This document shows positions 1 through 9,771 of a stretch of DNA of 57,276 nucleotides, piece after piece; the first letter of the stretch is position 1; each line of letters starts with the position of its first letter. Origin of the DNA: Clostridium sp. OF03-18AA. GTDB taxonomy: Bacteria > Bacillota > Clostridia > Lachnospirales > Lachnospiraceae. Below the pieces are notes generated by a model. It did not search any database. It worked only from the letters and a program-made list of their open reading frames with translations, and had not been told where the DNA came from. The position numbers and the translations under genes were made by a program. Location of the stretch: assembly GCF_003478035.1 (NCBI RefSeq), contig NZ_QUEP01000018.1, positions 1 to 57,276 of the forward strand. The letters run 5' to 3'.

Positions 1-1204
1 GATATCCATCCACACATTAAAACGGTTAAAGAGGCAGTTGTGCCGCATAAAAGTGCAGGAGGGAATTGTGTTCGTGCATGGAATCGGGCGTAGAAAAACA
101 CAATTACAGAAATCTCTGGAACAGCTGGATCAATATCTGGAGAAACTAAAGGAATATACAAAAAAGCTGTATACGCTTGGGGATAGAAACAGCTATTCCA
201 AAACAGACCCTGACGCAACCTTCATGAGAATGAAAGAGGACGCGATGCTGAATGGACAGTTAAAGCCTGCTTATAACATTCAGCATGGAGTGGATTCCGA
301 ATACATCACATGGATCGATATCAGCCCGCACCCTACCGATACACGTACCCTGATCCCGTTTTTGAAAGACATGGAGAATCACCTGGGATTTAAGTATTCA
401 GAAGTCGTTGCAGATGCCGGGTACGAAAGTGAAGAAAACTATCTTTTCATTGAGGAAAACGGACAGACCGCCTATATAAAGCCGCAGAACTATGAGATTT
501 CGAAGACCCGAAAATACAAAAAAGACATCAGCAGAAGAGAAAACATGGAGTATCACGCAGACAGAGACAGCTATATCTGTCGGAATGGAAGGGAACTGAC
601 TGTTACAAATGAACGCAGAAGTAAAACAGCCAGCGGATATGTCAGTGTAAAAACTTATTACAGAAGTCCAGACTGTACCGGCTGTCCTTATAAAACGGAA
701 TGTATCAAGGGAAACAACTGCAAAACACCTATGGAAAAGCGCAATAAAGTGCTGATGGTTTCAAAAACAATGAGCCAGAAACGCGCAGAAGATCTGGAAC
801 GGATCACAAGTGAGTATGGAACGATGCTCCGTATGAATCGCAGTATTCAGGCCGAAGGTTCTTTTGCTGACGTAAAAGAGGACATGAATTTTCGAAGATA
901 TCTGTATCGTGGAAAGGCAAATGCACTGGCAGAGAGCATCCTTCTGGCGATGGGACGAAATATCAATAAGCTTCATTGCAAGATTCAGACCGGAAGAACG
1001 GGAAGTTATCTTTTTCCATTAAAAAGGGCATAGATTTTGATAGTTGAAAACAAAATAGCCTGAAATAAGGCATGCCGAAAGGGATGCCTGGGAATGAACT
1101 GCGTTTATAAAGAATGGCATCGAAAACATAACCGATTTCGATGCCATTTGGGCATAAAGCAGGGCTGCCGCCCAGCAAAAAATATTTGCTAATGCGACAG
1201 CCCC
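1..1204 (+). mobile_element. IS1182-family insertion sequence, right-hand part
   Basis: The window opens inside a transposase frame. After the transposase stop there is a perfect 13-bp hairpin (1113-1125 with 1136-1148) and then an imperfect inverted repeat (about 1163-1204) that ends in TGCGACAGCCCC. I infer that this is the right terminal region of the element, with the outer end near 1204. The left end is outside the window, so the terminal repeat and target duplication cannot be confirmed. The 1163-1204 hairpin followed by T-rich DNA may also terminate transcription. Confidence 0.6.
2..1033 (+). CDS. IS1182-family transposase, C-terminal part (5' end outside window)
   Basis: DDE transposase of the IS1182 type. 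The frame is open to the window edge, so the true start is upstream; a TTG at 38 is only an internal codon. The visible part shows the family landmarks in order: KTDPDATFMRMKED with NGQLKPAYNIQ (first acidic residue region), VVADAGYESEENY (second Asp), a Cys-rich CTGCPYKTECIKGNNC segment, and AEGSFADVKEDMNFRRYLYRGK (catalytic Glu). There is no frameshift or internal stop in about 343 codons, so the protein may be intact and active if the missing N-terminus exists. The family cuts and pastes its own element. Confidence 0.85.
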   Translation: MSIHTLKRLKRQLCRIKVQEGIVFVHGIGRRKTQLQKSLEQLDQYLEKLKEYTKKLYTLGDRNSYSKTDPDATFMRMKEDAMLNGQLKPAYNIQHGVDSEYITWIDISPHPTDTRTLIPFLKDMENHLGFKYSEVVADAGYESEENYLFIEENGQTAYIKPQNYEISKTRKYKKDISRRENMEYHADRDSYICRNGRELTVTNERRSKTASGYVSVKTYYRSPDCTGCPYKTECIKGNNCKTPMEKRNKVLMVSKTMSQKRAEDLERITSEYGTMLRMNRSIQAEGSFADVKEDMNFRRYLYRGKANALAESILLAMGRNINKLHCKIQTGRTGSYLFPLKRA

Positions 1205-1246
1205 TTCTTTTTTCTGTTATGCCTGCGTTAAGACTTTTTCCGGCTT

Positions 1247-4200
1247 CTATTCCTCCACCATCTTCAGATAACGCCCTGCGTTCAAATGCGTCGGATCAAG
1301 CTGCATCGCGTTCCGGAATGCCTCTGCTGCCTTTTCCTTATCTCCGAGTCCCAGATATCCGAGTCCCATCAGATAATAGCAGTGCGTCTTGTTTCTCTTA
1401 TCCAGGTCATCATCAAAGATCATGAAATCCGGGAGGGAAACTGCAAAGTACTCAACGCGCATCTTGTCATACAGATGGCGCTCTCCGTAGTCGAGCAGAC
1501 GGTAATATCTCGATTTTGCCTCCACCGGCAGACCAAGTTTCTCTTTTGCAAGTCCCTGATAGTAGATCATGTCGGCCGGCTGGTCATTGTAGTACATCAT
1601 TCCTGCCGGTTCATCCGTTCCGATCGAAGCTGCCTCATACTCTTCCTTCGCCGCCTCGTTCTCCCCGAGATGCTCTTTTGCAAGTCCGAGATAATAATGG
1701 ATGTGGTTGTCCTTCGTTCCTTCCAGCTTTCCTTCCCCGAGGTTCTCCGGATATACCAGCGCCTTCTCAAGGATCTCTTTTGCCTCGCTCCAGTGCTCTT
1801 TTGCGATTTCCGCTTTTCCGAGCTCCAGGAGAGAGGTCGTATACTGGGTCGTAACCTTTCCTTCTCCGCCTTCCCACGGATGGAACCGGTGCGCCATGAT
1901 AAAGTCATATGCCTCTTTATAATGGCCAGAGAGATTTAAGAGCGTGACATATTCGATCATCAGATCATCCCGCTGCATAAAGATCTCTTTTGCCTTTTCA
2001 TAGCGGGAAAGTCGCTCAGCGACCGGCATTTCCAGTTTCCGGTACAGCTGGTCAAGCTCCAGGAAGATTCTCGCATCGTTCGGTGCAAGTTCTGCTGCCT
2101 TTTCCAACGCTGCCTTTGCCTTTTCCGGATCTTTTCTCTTGTTGTAATATGCCAGGGAGAGATTTCTCCATGTGATCGCAAATTCCGGCTTCTTCTCCGC
2201 CGCAGTCTCCCAGCAGCTGATCGCCTGATCGTACTGCAGCTTGTCATACCAGAGGTTTCCAAGGTAATAGAATGCATTTGCCCCGTCCGGATCTTGTTTC
2301 TGCGCATCGATCAGAACAAGGATGTCCTCCAGCTTATTCGGGAAGCAGTAATCCGTACTGCAGTTTTCTGCCTCTTTGAGCACTTTCAGGATCTCCTCAT
2401 GGGAAGCTCCCATCTTTCCGAGATCATATGCTTCATAGTACTTTAACATCGGCCAGCTCTCACTGCATTCGCGGAGTGTATCAACCGCCTTGTCGTATGC
2501 CCCGTACTCCGCAAAGTCTCTCGCCGCCATCAGATACGTCTCATGGAAGTTTCTGGAGAGCTTATTGACCTTCGCGCGGATCTCTTCTGCATGGTCCGGA
2601 TCCAGATATGCGGATTCCAGCATGGAGACATAATCAAACGGGTCAATCGCAAGGTTCTCGCTGACTGCCGCTTTCGCTTCTTCCGTTCTTCCGAGTCTGC
2701 CGAGAAGGTATGCCCGGAGTCCTCTCGCCTTGATATTGTGCGTATTCTTCACAAGGCCTTTTTCCGCGAGTTCCAGTGCACTCTCAAAGTTTCCTCTCAT
2801 CGCCTCAATGCACGCCAGATAATAGAAGCTCATCTCCTGCTGCTCATTGGACCAGGTCGCCTTATAGAATGCATCAAACGCCTCATCATAGCGCTCCTGA
2901 TAAAACAGGGATAATCCGAGGTTGTAGTACGGCTCGGAATCATACGGGTTCGGATTCTTCCAGGTCGCACGTTTGATCGCTGTCCGGAAATGTGCCTCAG
3001 CAGCCTTAAAACAGCCTCTTCTCATCAGGAGCGAACCGTATGCATTGTTGATCCGGATATCGCCCGGGTCGCGTTTCAGCCCTTCCAGATAGTATGGGTC
3101 CGGGCGGTATGTCGCATGGCGGTACTGCTCAATGTGAAGTCCTGTCAGGAACAGCTCTTCATTTGACATGATCTCCTCCGGATCTTTCGCTGCCTCCGCC
3201 GGATCCGGAACCTTCGGGATCTCTTTTTTCGCCGGTGTGTAGGAGATCATCTCTCTCGTTCCGTCGAGAACGCGGACCGTAAGTTTTGTCTCGTCCTCAA
3301 CAACCTGATCCAGATGCGTCTCAAACGGAGCGACCGGGGAGATCGTTCTCTTTTCATCCAGAAGGACCTGTCCCTCATATGCAAGGATGACTCGGGCATC
3401 CGGATATTCCTGCGTTGTGTATACAGCAACACGGATCCCGCTCTCATCCGCATCAAGTCCGACCATCGCCTCGATGCTGGCGTTCTTTACAGCTCCGACC
3501 GTCTTATAAGGCATGAAATACTGGGTAAACCGCTTTTCCTCCATCGGTTTTAACCAGGTGAAATCCGGCTGGTTATCCGTATAGACGCCGGTCATCAGCT
3601 CGACATACGGACCATCCTCATCTGTCAGGTTGCGGTCCCAGGCCTTTCCGAAATCGCCGCATCCCCAGGTCCACTGCTTCTTTCCGGGAGAAATATGATG
3701 GTCGGCAACATGAAGGATTCCTGCCTGTTTCTGGTAATCGTATCCGCCGACAAAGTTAAAATCACTCTTTTCCGCCATGTAGGAGGTCGGAACCGGAATG
3801 TTTTTGTAACGGGAAATGTCAACACCTTCGCTGTAGTCATGTTTGTAATAAATACCCGTTGCGATCGGGAATCTTGAAACGTCACGTTTTCCATGATCCA
3901 TCACAGCATGGACATCCGGCGGGAAGATCGACTGTGTGTGATCGTTGACCGGGACAGCCGGGTTTGCCCACCAGAGGAAGGTCTGCGGTGTGGAAGTCCG
4001 GTTATAGAGCTGACCTTTGATCTCGATATAGGCTTTTCCCGGATAGAGGGTAAAGCTTGCCTCGCCTTTTGTTCCGTACATCTGATCGACGTCGCTGACA
4101 CGGCATGTCTTTGATCCGTCCGGATTCTCGATCAGAAGATAGTCGACCGGTGAGAAGGTCGTCGGGCGGTGGTGCTGCGGCCAGTTGAACTCGATTCCTC

Positions 4201-4537
4201 CGCTGATCCACGGACCGCAGAGGCCGACAAGAGCCGGTTTGATCACATGGTTGTAATAGACAAAGTCATAATGATTCGTCTTGTCGTACGCTCTCTGGAT
4301 CCTGCCTCCGAGCTCCGGAAGGATCATGACTTTCAGATACTCATTTTCCAGCCAGACGGCATGGTACGTCTTATCTTCTTTCTCATCATAAATCTTTTCG
4401 ATCGTCGGGTACGGATAGATCCGGCCGGAGCTTCCCTGATAAACACGGCTCTCCAAAAACATAGGGTTTTTATCTGCTGCTCCGATCCCATAAGTAGGAA
4501 TGACCACATTTTCTTCCCAGATCTTCACTCCACTCAT
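1247..4537 (-). CDS. DUF5107 domain protein with C-terminal TPR repeats
   Basis: 1096 residues, no signal peptide, so probably cytoplasmic. The first ~400 residues match the DUF5107 type, a galactose-mutarotase-like beta-sandwich: note ENEYLKVMILPELGGRIQRAYD, ISGGIEFNWPQHHRP and a WWANPAVPVND segment. Residues ~460-1095 are a run of TPR-like helices (for example NAFYYLGNLWYDKLQYDQAISCWETA). The start has AGGAGG 9 nt upstream. The family is linked to carbohydrate metabolism by context only; a catalytic role such as sugar epimerisation or glycan processing is inference. It is divergent from an AraC regulator and a few kb from a sugar ABC importer and aldose epimerase, which supports a role in sugar use. 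The length is typical for the long TPR-bearing form. Confidence 0.8.
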   Translation of the reverse strand: MSGVKIWEENVVIPTYGIGAADKNPMFLESRVYQGSSGRIYPYPTIEKIYDEKEDKTYHAVWLENEYLKVMILPELGGRIQRAYDKTNHYDFVYYNHVIKPALVGLCGPWISGGIEFNWPQHHRPTTFSPVDYLLIENPDGSKTCRVSDVDQMYGTKGEASFTLYPGKAYIEIKGQLYNRTSTPQTFLWWANPAVPVNDHTQSIFPPDVHAVMDHGKRDVSRFPIATGIYYKHDYSEGVDISRYKNIPVPTSYMAEKSDFNFVGGYDYQKQAGILHVADHHISPGKKQWTWGCGDFGKAWDRNLTDEDGPYVELMTGVYTDNQPDFTWLKPMEEKRFTQYFMPYKTVGAVKNASIEAMVGLDADESGIRVAVYTTQEYPDARVILAYEGQVLLDEKRTISPVAPFETHLDQVVEDETKLTVRVLDGTREMISYTPAKKEIPKVPDPAEAAKDPEEIMSNEELFLTGLHIEQYRHATYRPDPYYLEGLKRDPGDIRINNAYGSLLMRRGCFKAAEAHFRTAIKRATWKNPNPYDSEPYYNLGLSLFYQERYDEAFDAFYKATWSNEQQEMSFYYLACIEAMRGNFESALELAEKGLVKNTHNIKARGLRAYLLGRLGRTEEAKAAVSENLAIDPFDYVSMLESAYLDPDHAEEIRAKVNKLSRNFHETYLMAARDFAEYGAYDKAVDTLRECSESWPMLKYYEAYDLGKMGASHEEILKVLKEAENCSTDYCFPNKLEDILVLIDAQKQDPDGANAFYYLGNLWYDKLQYDQAISCWETAAEKKPEFAITWRNLSLAYYNKRKDPEKAKAALEKAAELAPNDARIFLELDQLYRKLEMPVAERLSRYEKAKEIFMQRDDLMIEYVTLLNLSGHYKEAYDFIMAHRFHPWEGGEGKVTTQYTTSLLELGKAEIAKEHWSEAKEILEKALVYPENLGEGKLEGTKDNHIHYYLGLAKEHLGENEAAKEEYEAASIGTDEPAGMMYYNDQPADMIYYQGLAKEKLGLPVEAKSRYYRLLDYGERHLYDKMRVEYFAVSLPDFMIFDDDLDKRNKTHCYYLMGLGYLGLGDKEKAAEAFRNAMQLDPTHLNAGRYLKMVEE

Positions 4538-4902
4538 AATTCTGACCTCCTGCTGTTTTCTATTCTCGTTCCTGTATTGTACGGAATTTTCAGTTCAGAA
4601 AATTCATCTCCCTGAACGGCAGCCACATCTCCCTGCCTTCGTTTCAGGAACTCTCTTATTTTTCGTTCTTGCTTATACTATACTGTAATTACTCCTGTTT
4701 TTCATTACCTTCAGTTGCCATGTAATTTCAAAAAATTGCTCTCATCATTCTTGACCTTTTTCCCGTTTCTCTTTATAATCGAAACCAGTACTGCGCATCC
4801 CGGCTCTTTCGTTCCGGAAGTCATCTTCCGCACCATGCGCACATCGTAACCAGCCGTCAGATCCTGCCGGATCCGTCTTTGAAAGGAAGGTGGAAACACT
4901 CC
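4538..4902. promoter_or_regulatory. Divergent intergenic region between DUF5107 gene and AraC gene
   Basis: 365 bp with no gene. Minus-strand -10 candidates (TATAGT/TATAAG, about 4674-4685) would serve the DUF5107 gene. A copy of a dispersed palindrome lies at 4580-4605. No clear AraC half-sites were recognised. Confidence 0.4.
4580..4605 (+). repeat. Dispersed palindromic repeat, family C
   Basis: A 26-nt hairpin sequence (core GGAATTTTCAGTTCAGAAAATTC split as arms GAATTTTC and GAAAATTC). It is identical, in inverse orientation, to 18888-18913. The two copies sit in unrelated intergenic regions. Confidence 0.75.
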
Positions 4903-5760
4903 ATGATCTCTACCGAAAAAGGGATTCTCCCCGGTTCCGACTATTATGTCTATACCCCAAGTGCCCAGGCGCAGTCCTTATTTTTTTATCCGCTGATCAT
5001 CGGAAATTTTTCCTACAGCGATGATTACAGTCTCCGCCGCACTGCGTTCGACAATTTTCTTCTCATGTACATCAAGCGCGGGGAATGCATCATTGAGCTG
5101 AATGATCAGGTATTCCGGGCACTTCCCGGCCAGATCGTATTTCTCGATTGTTATCATCCCCATGCCTACAGAAGCTCGACGCCCTGGGAATGTGAATGGA
5201 TCCACTTTGACGGTCCTATGGCACGTGCATTTTATCAGGCGATCATGAGCAGTTCCGCTCCGGTCATCAGTCTGAAAGACACCTACCGGTTTGAGCGGTA
5301 TCTCCATAAGATCTATCTCCGTTTCCGGGAACATCTCCCGTTAAAGGAGGCATTGTTTAACAATTACATTGTCAACATGCTGACCGAACTTTTTGTCAGC
5401 CGCGACCACGAACACCCGGAGGCTGTCTCTGGCGGCATCATCGAGGACACGATCACCTACATCAACAATCATCTGACGGAGATCCTGTCCTTAAACGATC
5501 TCGCTTCCCAGGCTTCTCTAAGTCCTTTTTATTTCAGTCGTCTTTTCAAAAAAGAGACTGGATTCTCGCCGCATGAATACGTGATCCTGACACGGGTAAA
5601 CAATGCAAAATATCTTCTGAACTTTTCGGAGATCCCCATCAAGGACGTCTGCTTCCAGACCGGTTTCAGCAGTGAGAGCAGCTTCTGTACCACCTTTAAA
5701 AAGGTGACCGGACAGACGCCGACCGAATACCGTCTCGCCTGTAACCAGAATCGAACCTGA
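4903..5760 (+). CDS. AraC-family transcriptional regulator
   Basis: 285 residues. The N-terminal ~150 residues are a cupin-like sensor (FLLMYIKRGECIIELNDQVFRALPGQIVFLDCYHPHAY), and the C-terminal ~100 residues hold two helix-turn-helix motifs (LNDLASQASLSPFYFSRLFKKETGFSPHEY and IKDVCFQTGFSSESSFCTTFKKVTGQTPTEYR). The start was chosen at ATG 4903 behind AAAGGAAGG; a TTG at 4879 in frame overlaps that binding site and is less likely. It is divergent from the DUF5107 gene and convergent with the sugar-binding lipoprotein gene. It probably senses a sugar and controls one or both neighbours; the ligand is unknown. Confidence 0.9.
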   Translation: MISTEKGILPGSDYYVYTPSAQAQSLFFYPLIIGNFSYSDDYSLRRTAFDNFLLMYIKRGECIIELNDQVFRALPGQIVFLDCYHPHAYRSSTPWECEWIHFDGPMARAFYQAIMSSSAPVISLKDTYRFERYLHKIYLRFREHLPLKEALFNNYIVNMLTELFVSRDHEHPEAVSGGIIEDTITYINNHLTEILSLNDLASQASLSPFYFSRLFKKETGFSPHEYVILTRVNNAKYLLNFSEIPIKDVCFQTGFSSESSFCTTFKKVTGQTPTEYRLACNQNRT

Positions 5761-5780
5761 TCGGATCATATCATGCGAAA

Positions 5781-5811
5781 AGGGCTGCCGGAATCATTCA
5801 GGCAGCCCTTT
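5781..5811. terminator. Bidirectional intrinsic terminator
   Basis: A 9-bp perfect stem (AGGGCTGCC/GGCAGCCCT, 5781-5789 with 5801-5809) flanked by A-run and T-run on opposite sides. It lies between the convergent AraC and binding-protein genes and can stop both. Confidence 0.9.
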
Positions 5812-5849
5812 TTATGAGAGGATTTACAAAAACAGGACTCGGTCTCTTT

Positions 5850-6926
5850 TTATTCTGCCGCTTTTCCCATTACTTCTTTGTAGTTTTCCGGTGTTACGAC
5901 AACTGCATCGACTGCTGTCTCCTGCGGAACGTCCTTACCGGCGATCACATCATACAGAACCTCAACAGAACCGGTTCCTACGGAGTCAGATGAGAAGTAT
6001 GTTGCTGCCTTCATGCAGGTACCGTCAGCGCCTTTGTTGTTCCACTCGTCTTTTGCCATGTAAGCACCAAGACCTACTACGCATGCATCTGCATCAAGAC
6101 CTGCACTCTCAAGTGCACGGACAGCACCGATCGTACCTTCCTCGTTTGCACCTGTTACCATCCATTTCTTGATCTCCGGATGTGCTGTGATAACGGATGT
6201 CGCCGCTGTGTTTCCTTTATCGGTCGTTCCGTCATAGTCTGCTTTAAAGATTCTTTCTGTCGGGAAGTCCGGGCAGCCTGCTGTAAAGTTATCATACTCA
6301 CCTTCTGCACGCGGTACGCAGGAAGAAACGGTATCCATTGTCAGGATCAGAAGACCGCTTGTCTCATCTTCTACAAGACCGTTGTCTTTTGCATATGCTG
6401 CAAGCCAGTCGCCGTTTGCCTGTCCGATGACGTAAGCATTGATTCCTACCCACGGAGCGATCTTTTCACCGGCGTCGTTCTGAAGTGCATCATCGGCTGC
6501 AACGATCGGGATGCCTGCTTCTTTACACTTGTCAACGGCAGCCTGGGACATTGTCTGGTCCGGGATACAGGTTACGATTCCCTTTGCCTGGTTTGCGATC
6601 GCGTTATCGATTGCTTTCAGGTATTCTTCCGGGCTCATCTTTGCATCTACGAAAATGAATTCATCTCCATTTTCCTCTACTTTCTTCTGTGCTGCTGCGC
6701 CCTCATCAATGAACCAGGTCTGGTCGCCGGCTTTGTAAATACCGTAAACAACACCTTTTTCTGATGATCCTGCATCTGCTGCCGCCGTGTCAGCTGCTGC
6801 TGCGGTGGTATCAGCTGCTGCCGCTGCTGTTGTTGCGGATGTGTCGGAGCTGCTGCATCCGGCAAGTGCCGTTGCTGTCAATAATGCGGCTGCTGCAAAC
6901 GCTGCTGTTCTTTTCATCTTTTTCAT
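5850..6926 (-). CDS. Sugar ABC transporter substrate-binding lipoprotein (AraF-like)
   Basis: 358 residues. The start was set at ATG 6926 because GGAGGG lies 9 nt upstream; an in-frame ATG at 6941 overlaps that site. The signal peptide ends in the lipobox LAGC with the lipidated Cys at residue 24, followed by an Ala/Thr-rich tether. The mature part is a periplasmic-binding fold of the ribose/arabinose class: EEYLKAIDNAIANQAKGIVTC, GIPIVAADDALQ, and HPEIKKWMVTGANEEGTIGAVRALESAG, which closely follows the E. coli L-arabinose-binding protein in motif order. It is the last gene of a three-gene ATPase-permease-binding protein operon. The substrate is probably arabinose or a related aldose, inferred from this resemblance and the adjacent aldose epimerase. 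Confidence 0.85.
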   Translation of the reverse strand: MKKMKRTAAFAAAALLTATALAGCSSSDTSATTAAAAADTTAAAADTAAADAGSSEKGVVYGIYKAGDQTWFIDEGAAAQKKVEENGDEFIFVDAKMSPEEYLKAIDNAIANQAKGIVTCIPDQTMSQAAVDKCKEAGIPIVAADDALQNDAGEKIAPWVGINAYVIGQANGDWLAAYAKDNGLVEDETSGLLILTMDTVSSCVPRAEGEYDNFTAGCPDFPTERIFKADYDGTTDKGNTAATSVITAHPEIKKWMVTGANEEGTIGAVRALESAGLDADACVVGLGAYMAKDEWNNKGADGTCMKAATYFSSDSVGTGSVEVLYDVIAGKDVPQETAVDAVVVTPENYKEVMGKAAE

Positions 6927-7033
6927 AATAAAACCCTCCATTTATAAAATTTATTTTGTTTACATAATTGATACAATGATGTTGGGATCAAAAATCCGCT
7001 TGCACCGGATTTCCGGCCTTTGGTCCCTGGTAT

Positions 7034-8020
7034 CTACAGGTTCTTCATGGAAGCTGCAAGCAGGTCTTTCTCTCGCTTCTGTTTTCTGATGTAGTCAGTT
7101 GTCAGAGCGAAAAGAAGAAGTCCGCCTTTTGCGACATACTGCCAGAAGCTTGGAACGTTTACCATCGTAAGTCCTGTGTTGAAGGACTGGATCAGGATGA
7201 TACCGAGGATCGTGCCGCCCATGTTGCCGACACCTCCGACGAAGGATACACCGCCGAGGATAACAGCTGTGATCGCATCAAACTCGAGGTTGACGTTTGC
7301 GGCCGGCTGTCCGGAGTTCATACGTGCCGCGAATATGATGCCGCCGATCGAGCAGAGGATACCCATCATCACATAACAGGTTGTGATGATCTTTTTCGGA
7401 TTTAAGCCTGCAAGTCTTGCTGCATCCATGCTGCCGCCGATCGCATATACGCTGCGTCCGAATTTCGTCTTTGCAAGGATGATACCGAATACGACGATGC
7501 AGATGATCATGATCCATACAGATACCGGAATGTTTAAGATCCTTGCTTTTCCGAGAAGAAGGAATGTCTTATTGCTGATGGATACCGGTTTTCCTCCGCA
7601 GATGATGTAGGCAAATCCACGGATGATGGACTGTGTTACGAGTGTTGCGATGAATGCCTCCAGATGGATCTTGTTGACCATGAATGCATTGAAGAAGCCT
7701 ACGGCTGCTCCGCAGACGATCGTAACGATCACAGCTGCCGCGAACGGCATTCCCTTTGATACGAGAAGTGCTGCTACAACTCCCGAAAACGCTGCAAGTG
7801 AACCAGGAGACAGGTCGTTCTGACCGGCAATGATCAGATATGTATGTCCGACTGCGACCATTCCGACGAGGGATGCCGCGATCAGGATGTTGATCATGTT
7901 TGTGACGGACAGGAAGTTTTTATTCAGGCAGGTAAACAATGCAAATACTACAATGATCGCTGCGATCAGAACAAGCTTGTCGCCGTCAATATGGATCCTA
8001 CTTTTTTTCTTTGTACTCAT
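7034..8020 (-). CDS. Sugar ABC transporter permease (AraH/RbsC family)
   Basis: 328 residues, about 8-10 membrane segments, short basic N-terminus (MSTKKKSR). The family loop AGQNDLSPGSLAAFSG corresponds to the conserved GxxDLSxGS of ribose/arabinose permeases, and LGGVSFVGGVGNMGGTILG near the C-terminus is the ATPase-coupling region. It forms the membrane channel of the importer. Its ATG overlaps the stop of the upstream ATPase gene by 4 nt, so translation is likely coupled. The sequence follows AraH of E. coli more closely than RbsC by eye (RGFAYIICGGKPVSI, AARMNSGQP), but the sugar cannot be fixed from sequence alone. Confidence 0.88.
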   Translation of the reverse strand: MSTKKKSRIHIDGDKLVLIAAIIVVFALFTCLNKNFLSVTNMINILIAASLVGMVAVGHTYLIIAGQNDLSPGSLAAFSGVVAALLVSKGMPFAAAVIVTIVCGAAVGFFNAFMVNKIHLEAFIATLVTQSIIRGFAYIICGGKPVSISNKTFLLLGKARILNIPVSVWIMIICIVVFGIILAKTKFGRSVYAIGGSMDAARLAGLNPKKIITTCYVMMGILCSIGGIIFAARMNSGQPAANVNLEFDAITAVILGGVSFVGGVGNMGGTILGIILIQSFNTGLTMVNVPSFWQYVAKGGLLLFALTTDYIRKQKREKDLLAASMKNL

Positions 8021-9525
8021 GCTTCTTTTACCTCCCCGATCATTCCCATGCTGAGAAGTGTACTCTCAGTTGCATCTTCTGCTGAAACCTCACCAACGAT
8101 CCGTCTTGCACGCATGACGATGATCCGGTCGGATAATCCCATGACTTCCGGCAGTTCGGAAGAAATCAGGATCACGCCGAGTCCCTGTTTTGCGAACTGG
8201 CAGATCATCTGGTAAAACTCGGACTTTGCACCGACATCGATTCCTTTTGTCGGTTCATCCAGGATCAGGACCTTCGGATTCGTGCTGATCCAGCGTGCAA
8301 CGATGCATTTCTGCTGGTTTCCTCCTGACAGCTCCACGATCTTTTTCTTTGCGGAAGGCGTCTTGATCTTGAAAGTTTTAATGCCGTCTTCTGCGATCTT
8401 TTCTTCCTTCTTTGCATCTACAAAGCCGAGACTGTTGGAGTTTTTGTCCAGCATGGAAATATTGATGTTATCACTGATATCAAGGTTTGAAAGAATTCCC
8501 TGAAGTTTTCTGTCCTCCGGTACGAGAACGATCCCGTGTTCCATCGCTTCATGCGGAGATCGGTTCTGGATCATCTTTCCCTCGAGAATGATCTCTCCGC
8601 TGCGGATCGGATCCGCGCCGATGATCGCTCTCATGAGTTCTGTCCGTCCTGCACCGACAAGTCCGGAAAATCCAAGCACTTCACCTTTTCTGAGGACGAA
8701 GGAATTCTCTTTCACATAGTCGGAAGAAACATTTTTTACTTCCAGGAGAACCTCTCCGATCTCTTTGTTCCTGTCGAGATTTTTGTAGATATCTCCGAGA
8801 TCACGTCCGACCATCATCCGGATCATCTCCGATTCCGGGACCTCACCGGTCTTTACTGTCGTCACATAATGACCATCCTTGAAGATCGCCACTTTGTCGG
8901 TGATCCTCTGGATCTCATCCATTCGGTGAGATACATAGATGATGATCTTGCCTTCCGCTTTCAGCTTTTCGATGATCTTAAACAGAGCATCGATCTCTGA
9001 ATCGGAAAGGGATGCTGTCGGCTCATCAAAGCAGATTACCTTCAGATTCTCTCTCGAATATGCCTTCATGATCTCGACCATCTGCTGGTAAGCGATACTC
9101 AGATCTTTGACTTTTGTCGACGGGTGGATCGGAAGACCAAAATCTTCAATGATCTTTGATGCCATCTGGTTTGCTTTCTGGGTATCGATGAATCCAAAAC
9201 GGTTGACCGGCATTCTTCCGAGATAAATATTCTCTGCGACCGAAAGCTCCAGAAGAATCTGACGTTCCTGATAGATAACAGAGATTCCTTCTTCGATCGC
9301 CTGATGCGGGGACTGGAAATGTTTTTCCACACCGTCCAGCAGATATTTTCCGCTTGTCGGCTGATAATCTCCATTCAGCACTTTCAGAAGTGTGGATTTC
9401 CCCGCTCCGTTCTCTCCAAGGAATGCCAGAACCTCGCCTGCATATGCCTTAAACGAAATATTATCCAGTGCTTTTACACCAGGGAAATATTTACAGATGT
9501 TCTGAAATTCCAACATACTGCTCAT
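8017..9525 (-). CDS. Sugar ABC transporter ATP-binding protein, two ATPase domains (AraG-like)
   Basis: 502 residues with two ABC domains. Domain 1 has Walker A GENGAGKST (res ~37-45), a weak signature LSIAYQQMVEI and Walker B VICFDEPTASLSD. Domain 2 has a degenerate Walker A region (GLVGAGRTELMRA), the signature LSGGNQQK and LILDEPTKGIDVG. This pattern is typical of the ribose/arabinose/galactose ATPases (AraG, RbsA, MglA). It energises import through the adjacent permease. RBS AGGGAGGAA lies before the ATG. It is the first gene of the operon; a TATAAT-like -10 for the minus strand is near 9637-9642. Confidence 0.88.
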   Translation of the reverse strand: MSSMLEFQNICKYFPGVKALDNISFKAYAGEVLAFLGENGAGKSTLLKVLNGDYQPTSGKYLLDGVEKHFQSPHQAIEEGISVIYQERQILLELSVAENIYLGRMPVNRFGFIDTQKANQMASKIIEDFGLPIHPSTKVKDLSIAYQQMVEIMKAYSRENLKVICFDEPTASLSDSEIDALFKIIEKLKAEGKIIIYVSHRMDEIQRITDKVAIFKDGHYVTTVKTGEVPESEMIRMMVGRDLGDIYKNLDRNKEIGEVLLEVKNVSSDYVKENSFVLRKGEVLGFSGLVGAGRTELMRAIIGADPIRSGEIILEGKMIQNRSPHEAMEHGIVLVPEDRKLQGILSNLDISDNINISMLDKNSNSLGFVDAKKEEKIAEDGIKTFKIKTPSAKKKIVELSGGNQQKCIVARWISTNPKVLILDEPTKGIDVGAKSEFYQMICQFAKQGLGVILISSELPEVMGLSDRIIVMRARRIVGEVSAEDATESTLLSMGMIGEVKEA

Positions 9526-9771
9526 ATTGCGTTCCTCCCTTTTTCACTGTCATTTTGAGTCTTTTCTTTTTTCGTACTGTATTGGCAGTCACTTCAGAAG
9601 ATAATTTCTATTGTGCCTTTCGCTTTATTTACTTTATATTATACCTTTTTTCCAATAATCATCATTATCATCGCTTGCTGTATTATTTTTAAATCTTGCT
9701 CTCATCGTTTTTTTATGTTCTCTTTTTTGTACAAATATTTTAAACTGGAATCAGAAAGGAGATGGCGTATC

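Noticed and set aside
9613..9771. 53-codon N-terminal extension of the aldose epimerase
   Set aside because: AT-rich with runs of Ile and Phe, no RBS at 9613, while AAAGGAG precedes ATG 9772 and the fold starts there.
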